Below, piece after piece: positions 57,845-64,000 of a stretch of 64,000 nucleotides of DNA. Below the pieces are notes generated by a model. The model did not search any database, was not told the origin of the DNA, and saw only the letters and a list, made by a program, of their open reading frames with translations. This DNA is from Chimonanthus salicifolius. Its lineage: Eukaryota; Streptophyta; Magnoliopsida; Laurales; Calycanthaceae. Position 1 is the first letter of the stretch. Each line of letters starts with the position of its first letter. The translations under genes and the position numbers were made by a program. Where the stretch lies: contig CM023534.1 of assembly GCA_013350335.1 (NCBI GenBank), positions 24,261,302 through 24,325,301 on the forward strand, given 5' to 3'.

Positions 57845-58731
57845 TAACCATTGTTCTAGCACAGATCAACTCGGATGGTTAGATCCTTGTAAAGAGGACG
57901 AGGCTCTGATACTAAATGAAAGTCCTTCCTTTGGGAGCTAGAGCACAATTTGACCCTAGAGGAAGGGAAGGGGGGTGGAGTTAATAGGGGGGTGGAGTTA
58001 ATAGGTCAATCCCAATTTTCATGGTGTTTACAAATTTATTGATTGTTTAAAGTTTACGTGCAGCGGAATGACAATGTCAATCAAGAGATTTGTTTAGTGT
58101 GATAACTTGTTTTCAATTACTTAAGTGGCCACACTAAATTTATAACCCTTTACATATTGCTTAATTATCAATGCTAGTGCACAATGTGTAAATGAAGATA
58201 ATCAAATGCAAAGTAATGTGTGTTGAGAAGAGTACTTAAATACTAAATACAAACACACAAAAATCAAATACCATAAGACCACTTTTAAGTAGTGGTTCGG
58301 TTAACCAACCTACATCCACTGTTAGGACTAACTCAACCTTGAAACTATCCCCAAATCCACTAAGTGCGGACTTACACCCTCATAATTAAAGTAGGAATTT
58401 CACCTCACTCGATCGACTGAGAATTTCACCACCACACTTACAATAGGAATTCGACCTATTCATTTGGTTGGGAATTCCACCCACCACTGTGCCAGAGACG
58501 ACGCTCTAGATTTTTTATAGTGGTTTTGAAGCCAAGCCTCCTTAATCCACTTTCACGGGACAAAGGTTTTAAATAAAATTAAAACAAAGAAGCACTTTCC
58601 TTTGAAGCTCTTTCTCGTTGATGTGTGCTTCTTCAAGATCCACCCAATGTGTGCTGACGCTCCGCCTTATAGCCGTTGTAAAACAATCACAATTTCAGGG
58701 TGACTAGGAAACTGGTTCTATCAAATCTTTC
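57845..58731 (-). mobile_element. SIRE-like copia LTR (minus), truncated
   Basis: LTR part 57917-58731 with primer-site-like TTTAGTATCAGAGCC and leader on its left. It matches 34915-35831 closely in order. It is cut by the TG start of the plus-strand LTR at 58732, so the rest of this LTR is missing or lies beyond the inserted element. Confidence 0.82.
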
Positions 58732-60390
58732 TGTTAGTGCTTAGGATCCCTAAGTTTCTTAATTCCATGACTCGGGAAGAAGCACTTGCGAGAAGCTTCT
58801 AGACTCAAGATGATCAAGAATGAAGATCACACTCCACCGGATTGAGGCTCATCGTTATGGCAATCACAAAATAAGTTTTTGGCCATAGATGACTTTAGGT
58901 CGTACACACACCTTAGAGAGAGGTCCATTCCTAGGCTTAGTTGAATAAATAATAAAATCATTAAAAGCCTAGAGAGAAAGCTGGACTGTGAATTAGAATC
59001 CAACTTGGAAATATGTACTTCGTTTCACTGTTAGCTCGACCAGTCGCTCTCATCGACCCCTCGGTGGAGACATGATCGACCAAACATTGTCAAAGAATGG
59101 TCGGCCAAATTGATAGACATTCTGAAACATTGAACTGTCGTTCTGGAAAAGCCTCTGACCGAGAGTCTCGTATGCACCTACACCTCGGTGATGAACTTAA
59201 ACGACCCCTCATGGTTGACGACTCATAGGTAAAGAACTTCTAAGTTCTGGACTGTGAACTCAAGTGGGCACTCGAAGGAACAGACATCTCGGTATATCAA
59301 GACGGATCGAGAGTACCAGGACCGACCCCTCTGTAAAGTGCGACAATTCGTTTTGGGTAAGGTAGGTTTTTAGATTTGAAACTACTGTTAGCATGGTGTT
59401 GCCCTAGATCGAGACACTCATATGGATCGATCTCTCAGTGCCATGACTGTTTACCCATCGGCGACACCGACTAGTCGACCAAGAAGTAATTATACCGTTG
59501 GGAGTGCATTTAATGCGCAACGGTCTAGTGGTTGAACGGTAATAAATATGAACACCGATCAATCGGTGCCACCAACCTGTCGGTACTGGACAGTCTAAAA
59601 AACTGTTAAAACTCCTCTATAAGTATAAGTGTTGTGTGATCGTTTTATCATCTTCCTTGAACTGAGAAGAGTCATACAGTTTAAGGAACGATCAACACTC
59701 TTGTACTGAGAATCATAAACAACCAATCTATTGATTGAGTTTGAAAATGAGAAAAAGAGGAGGCAAGAGAAGACTTAAACTAGGAAACGTTGGTAAAATT
59801 AGTTTCCTTGTCACCCTGTGATTGTGATTGTTTTACGACGGCTACAAGGAGGAGCGTCGGTACACATTGGGTGGAATCTTTAAGAAGCATACGTCAGCGA
59901 GAAAGAACTTCAAAGGCAAGTGCTTCTTGGTTTTAAATTTGTTTTTAAAACCTTTGTCCCAAAAGTGGAATAAGGAGGATTGGCTCCAGAACCACTATAA
60001 AAAACTCTAGAGTGTCATCTGTAGTACAGTGGTGGGTGGAATTCCCAGCCAATTGAGTAAGGTTGAATTCATATTCTAATTATGATGGTGTAAGTCCCCA
60101 CTTAGTGAATTTGGAGATAGCTCAAGGTTGAGCGAGTCTTAACAGTAGATTTAGGTTGGCGAACCAAACCACTATGTATCTTGTGTCCTTATGTTTATGG
60201 TGTTCAAGCTATTTTCTTGTATTGATTGTTTAATCACATTTGCTAACGCACACTCACTTGATTGTTATATCCATTGCTCTTAAACAAATCAATCAAGTAA
60301 TCTTAAAAAGGACCAACGATTTTAGATTGACATATTCATCCCCACCTCTAGGGTCAATCATGTTGTTCTAGCTCCGAAGGGAACTTTAGT
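58732..60390 (+). mobile_element. SIRE-like copia 5' LTR (plus)
   Basis: It starts TGTTAGTGC and is followed at 60391 by the primer-binding site TGGTATCAGAGCC. About 1.66 kb; the 3' half is the reverse complement of 57917-58731. It contains many GACCCCTCGGTG-like words (59040-59600). It belongs to the element whose gag follows. Confidence 0.85.
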
Positions 60391-60403
60391 TGGTATCAGA
60401 GCC
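60391..60403 (+). other. Primer-binding site, initiator-Met tRNA type
   Basis: TGGTATCAGAGCC directly after the LTR. This is the standard plant copia minus-strand priming site. Confidence 0.85.
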
Positions 60404-60469
60404 TAGTGCTCCTTACAAGGATTTAACTATCTGAGTAGATCAAAACTTGAACTCCATGTAAGACAGTCA

Positions 60470-61318
60470 TGCAATATCCAATCCTTCTTATCTCGATGGA
60501 ACAATCTATGTCTTATGGAAGGCTAAAATGAAAAGTTTCTTTGTTTTCATAGATTCATCAATATGGGATATTGTAAAAATTGGATGGCAAGAATCCATGG
60601 AAGAAAATATGATAGTAACCACATCAACCGTGTTGGTGACGCCCAAACCTTTTACCTCTTGGTCCCTTACTGAGAAAGATGCTCAGACAACTGATGGCAA
60701 AGTCATGAATGCCCCTAACTGTGCAGTATCTGATAGTGAGTATAGACGGATTATGACCTTTAAAACTGCAAAGGAGGCATGAGAAGTTCTTGAAAGAACT
60801 CATGAAGGCATCTCAATAGTTAAGAGGTCTAAATTTTAGATCCTCCAAAATCAATTTGATACTCTTAAAATGAGGGTGGATGAAGTCTTCATGGATTTCT
60901 ATTCCAAGATAAGCGACATTGTGAATGAAATGTTCGCTCTAGGGGAAGGGATACCCGAGGACAAGGTATGTACCAAAATTGTCCGGAATCTTGCTGGAAG
61001 ATTCAAATGCTAGGTCGTGACTATGGAGGACAACAGAGATGTGTCCTTAATGAATATTGATGATTAGGTTGACTCATTACAAACCTATGAACTACATTTT
61101 AATCAACAAAAGAATAAATCTATTGCCATGAAATCTTCCCTAAAACAAAAGAAAACGAAATAAAATTCATCGGAAGATGAATTCTCAAGTGATGAAATGG
61201 AAATGTTTGTCAAAAAGTTTTATAAAAACTTTATTAAAAGAAATAACTTGAGAAGAATGGGAAAGGGTGAATGAAGTAAAATATACCCTAAAAGGCAAGA
61301 TGAGTTTAGAGGGAAAGG

Positions 61319-61362
<44 letters not shown>

Positions 61363-62390
61363 GATAGAGAGAGAGAGAATGTCAAGATGAATACCTGTTT
61401 CAATTGTGGGGGGAGAGGTCACTTCATGAATGAATGTCTCTAAGATAAAATAAAGAAGGATATGAATGTGGGTGTGACCCATGTGGAAACCTCTGAATCA
61501 AAGAGTGATTCAGATGAGAGACCCAACAAAAAATTGACGTATTAAAAGGTCCCATAGCCTCGATCATATGTGATTAAGAAAATCCCACAATTGTAACGGA
61601 GGATAAGAGTGAAGAAGATGAAAATCTTCAAGCCCCCTACAGTGCCTTGTTCCTTGAGAGGATGGGTAAAAACTCAAAAATGTTAAAAATAAAAAACTAA
61701 ACCTCTTTAGTCAAATGGAAGAGTTAAAAACTGAAAAATCTCTTTTAATCTCTAAGCATGAACTCTCATATGTTGAAAACATTTAGCTTAAAGAGGATAA
61801 TAAAAACTTCAAGAAGAAATAATTATCCACCGTAAGGATGTCGAAAATGTATGGCATCACAACAATTTTCTTGAAGAAGATGTCAAAAAACTGTCTTTGA
61901 AAGTTAGGAAATTAAAATTTTATAAAGAAAAATTCCAAGATAAGTTTACCAATGGAGAAGAAAGACTTAAAAGACTCCTACAGGCAAGTAAACAACAGGG
62001 TGATAGATCTGGTCTTGTGCCTCAGCCACCATAGAACCTATACATGAGGGAGTGTTTTAAAATACAAGTATCTCTCGCCTTTTAACGGGTAAGTGCAATT
62101 TCTACCTACAAAGATGGGCATTTCAAAAGAAATTGCTATAATTTAAAGGGATACTTGGAAAGGAAAGCACAAAGGTACAATCAAGTAAAACCTATGCCTA
62201 AAAAACATCCACCAATAACTAACCTTAAAAGAAATCAAAGGAAGGTGGACGAAAGACACAACTCTTTGTTAAGACAGATGAATCATGTCTTAAAAGAGTT
62301 GATGGATCCCAAGGTTGGTCATCAAAGGCATGATGGTAGGGGTGTGTATGCAACACCAAATGCCACAATCTTTGTACCTAGGAGATAGAC
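60470..62390 (+). pseudogene. Copia gag with two zinc knuckles, decayed
   Basis: It begins near 60470 and continues with LWKAKMKSFFVFIDSSIWD, EYRRIMTFKTAKEA and, after a stop, VLERTHEGISIVKRSKF. Then come LQNQFDTLKMRVDEVFMDFY and EMFALGEGIPEDK. The first knuckle CFNCGGRGHFMNEC lies near 61399. A charged coiled-coil-like region follows. A second knuckle (FYKDGHFKRNCYNLKGY, one-base error at its start) lies near 62100, then a basic tail to 62388. At least eight stops are present. Two knuckles and a long gag fit the SIRE/Maximus lineage. Pol is not in the window. Confidence 0.82.
61318..61378 (+). repeat. (GA)n microsatellite inside gag
   Basis: About 30 GA units with one C and one T interruption, encoding Arg-Glu repeats just before the first zinc knuckle. 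Confidence 0.95.
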
Positions 62391-62844
62391 CACTAATCAT
62401 GTTTTGTTTTGGTTTAAGATTTATCTTAGACCACTACAAATGGACTCACAAGAGACCATGTGAGTTCACATAGCAGAAAAGTATTGTGACATGAAGAGAG
62501 AAAAATTAGCTAACCAAAAGTCTAGAATGTACTCTTCCTGTCTATAGTACAAATTATGCTTGGAAAGTCATACATTCCATTTAAAGTATTTTGAATTGTA
62601 TGTGTTTTGGAATGTGATTTTTTTATTGTGTACATGTTTAATGATTTGATGTATTATGTTTGGCATATCTATGCATTAGAATAAATCTATGTATGGCGTG
62701 CTTATAATAAGATTTCATCAAGTTGTAAAAATCAAAGATGATTGCTCTGCAATCTAAACCTCTTGGTATAAACAACATGTCAGTAAATAGACTGGTCGGT
62801 GTGATAGACATGTTGGTACTGTGCTAAATCTAGCACTGTAGAAA
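62391..62844. other. Decayed internal copia sequence
   Basis: No recognisable domain. It probably continues the element upstream of it. Confidence 0.4.
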
Positions 62845-64000
62845 TGTAATACCCCGACCCAAATTAGTGTCTAATTATGTGAATTTACGTGTTAATTGTG
62901 ATTATTGACCCGTTAATCTAAAAGATTAATCAGTGTGCTTTGTTTAGAGTCAAAGTTTGACTCAACCCGAGTGGATTCGACTCGTTTAAAGTGTAGTGGG
63001 AAAGTTGAAATTATCTAAACTTTTTCCGGCTGAGATCCTTAAAATAATCTGTGTTTGGAAAATAAATTATTTGAGGTATTTAAATTCTCGAATTTCACTC
63101 ATAGATTTAGTTTTAAAATTCTAAGTCTAAAGAATTTTCCCAACTGACATTTTGATTTGTAGAAGTGTGGATTTTGATTTGTCAGGGGTGTCCCTATTTT
63201 ATAAAAAGTAAATTTCCAAATGTTTAAGAGTGTCAAACATCTTGAAATTTTGGAGTGTTTTTGTCAGTGAAAATTGTTTGACCCAACTGTAAAGTCAAAA
63301 ATTTTACAAGGTGTTATTTTAATTTTAAAATTTAGTATTTAAAATTATTAAGTTTTAATGTATCTAAAAGTGTGTTATTTTTTAAAAGGTTAAGGTAAAT
63401 GCTATTAAGCTATGGAGTAGCATAGGTTGGGTGGTTGGTGGAAATTCAATGTCACCGTTGTTTTTTAAAAGAGAGTAAAGTGAAGAGAGTCGGTGGAAAG
63501 GTAAAGGAAAAAAAAAAAAATATTTACCCCTCTCCTTTTCTATTCAGTTTCCTCTTTCAAAAGGAAGTTTCTTTCTTTTCTTCTCTTCTCTCTCACGGTG
63601 TGTGCGCAAGCGTTGCAGCCACTTCTTTCAGGTGAGTTTTATTTGGTTGTTTTAATTATTTATTCTAGCTTTGGTATATTAAGTTATTACAGTTTTGATT
63701 TAAATTCAGTTTTTATTTTTATTTAATATTTCAGTTTTTTTTTTTGTAAAGGCCGCCATTCCATCACTTGGGTTTTTATTTAAATATATTACTTATTATG
63801 AAATTATCAGATTATGCAAATATCTAGTTTAGTTGGTTTTATTAAAATTTGATCACAATTTAGATTGGGGATATTTTAAAACTCATTATTCTTTTTCCTC
63901 TTCCTCTTATCTCTCTTCTATGTTTTTTTCCTTCTCTGAGGTGTTGCTTGGGGCAGCACCGCCCCATCTCAGTTTAGCACCTTGGGTGCTCGTATGTTCA
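62845..64000 (+). mobile_element. LTR-like sequence running off the window
   Basis: It starts TGTAATACCCCGACCC, the TGTnnnnCCCC type of start shared with the giant LTRs at 21916, 24548, 45146 and 55536. A CT-rich leader and a GTGAGT donor lie near 63590-63636. The right end is beyond the window, so the target duplication cannot be checked. Confidence 0.6.

Noticed and set aside
61185..61403. Minus-strand Ser-Leu repeat frame
   Set aside because: Antisense of the GA microsatellite in gag.
1..64000. tRNA, rRNA or organelle-derived genes
   Set aside because: None recognised by eye; only primer-binding sites complementary to initiator-Met tRNA were seen. A covariance-model scan would settle it.

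Overview
The window looks like intergenic and genic DNA from a large, transposon-rich flowering plant genome, probably a woody dicot or early-diverging angiosperm. The evidence is spliceosomal introns, plant-type LTR retrotransposons, MULE, hAT and Stowaway elements, AT-rich spacers and CT-rich 5' leaders. The species cannot be named from the sequence. Only two stretches look like host genes. One is the 5' half of the meiotic recombinase gene DMC1 (minus strand, 1159-2671); all seven visible exons and splice sites are intact, but there is one in-frame TAA in exon 2. The other is a short Gly/Ser/Tyr-rich ORF with its own TATA box (minus strand, 11170-11625).

Most of the rest is nested mobile DNA. 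3162-10027 is a 6.85-kb Mutator-like element. Its roughly 700-bp terminal inverted repeats are built from a 16-bp palindrome, and it carries a decayed transposase (+) converging on a decayed accessory gene (-). 12309-12549 is a Stowaway MITE. 13671-21023 is a hAT element with a perfect 8-bp duplication; it contains exon-like plus-strand DNA and a nested hAT remnant with a broken BED/hAT-dimerisation transposase. 21916-28461 is a giant solo LTR with another giant solo LTR inside it (24548-27951). 28539-34660 holds pieces of copia elements, one split by a solo LTR (30810-33888) that itself carries a hAT MITE.

34915-38250 is an LTR plus 3' internal region of a copia family with several polypurine boxes (SIRE-like). 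38970-42441 and 51448-51976 are parts of a tandem array of about 680-bp units. Most units join a hAT terminal arm to a RanBP2-type zinc-finger coding segment. A 9-kb minus-strand copia element (42446-51447) sits inside the array, and its integrase is split by a 3.2-kb solo LTR (45146-48366). 51977-57840 is mostly unrecognised sequence with a truncated giant LTR. 57845-62390 holds two head-to-head LTRs of the SIRE-like family followed by a decayed gag. A further LTR-like sequence starts at 62845 and runs off the window.

The coding sequences do not form a joint pathway. They are a layered record of insertions, and nearly every mobile-element gene has stops or frameshifts. The most unusual structures are the palindrome-array MULE with its convergent accessory gene, the hAT-arm/zinc-finger tandem array, and the family-specific inverted-repeat arrays inside the giant LTRs.
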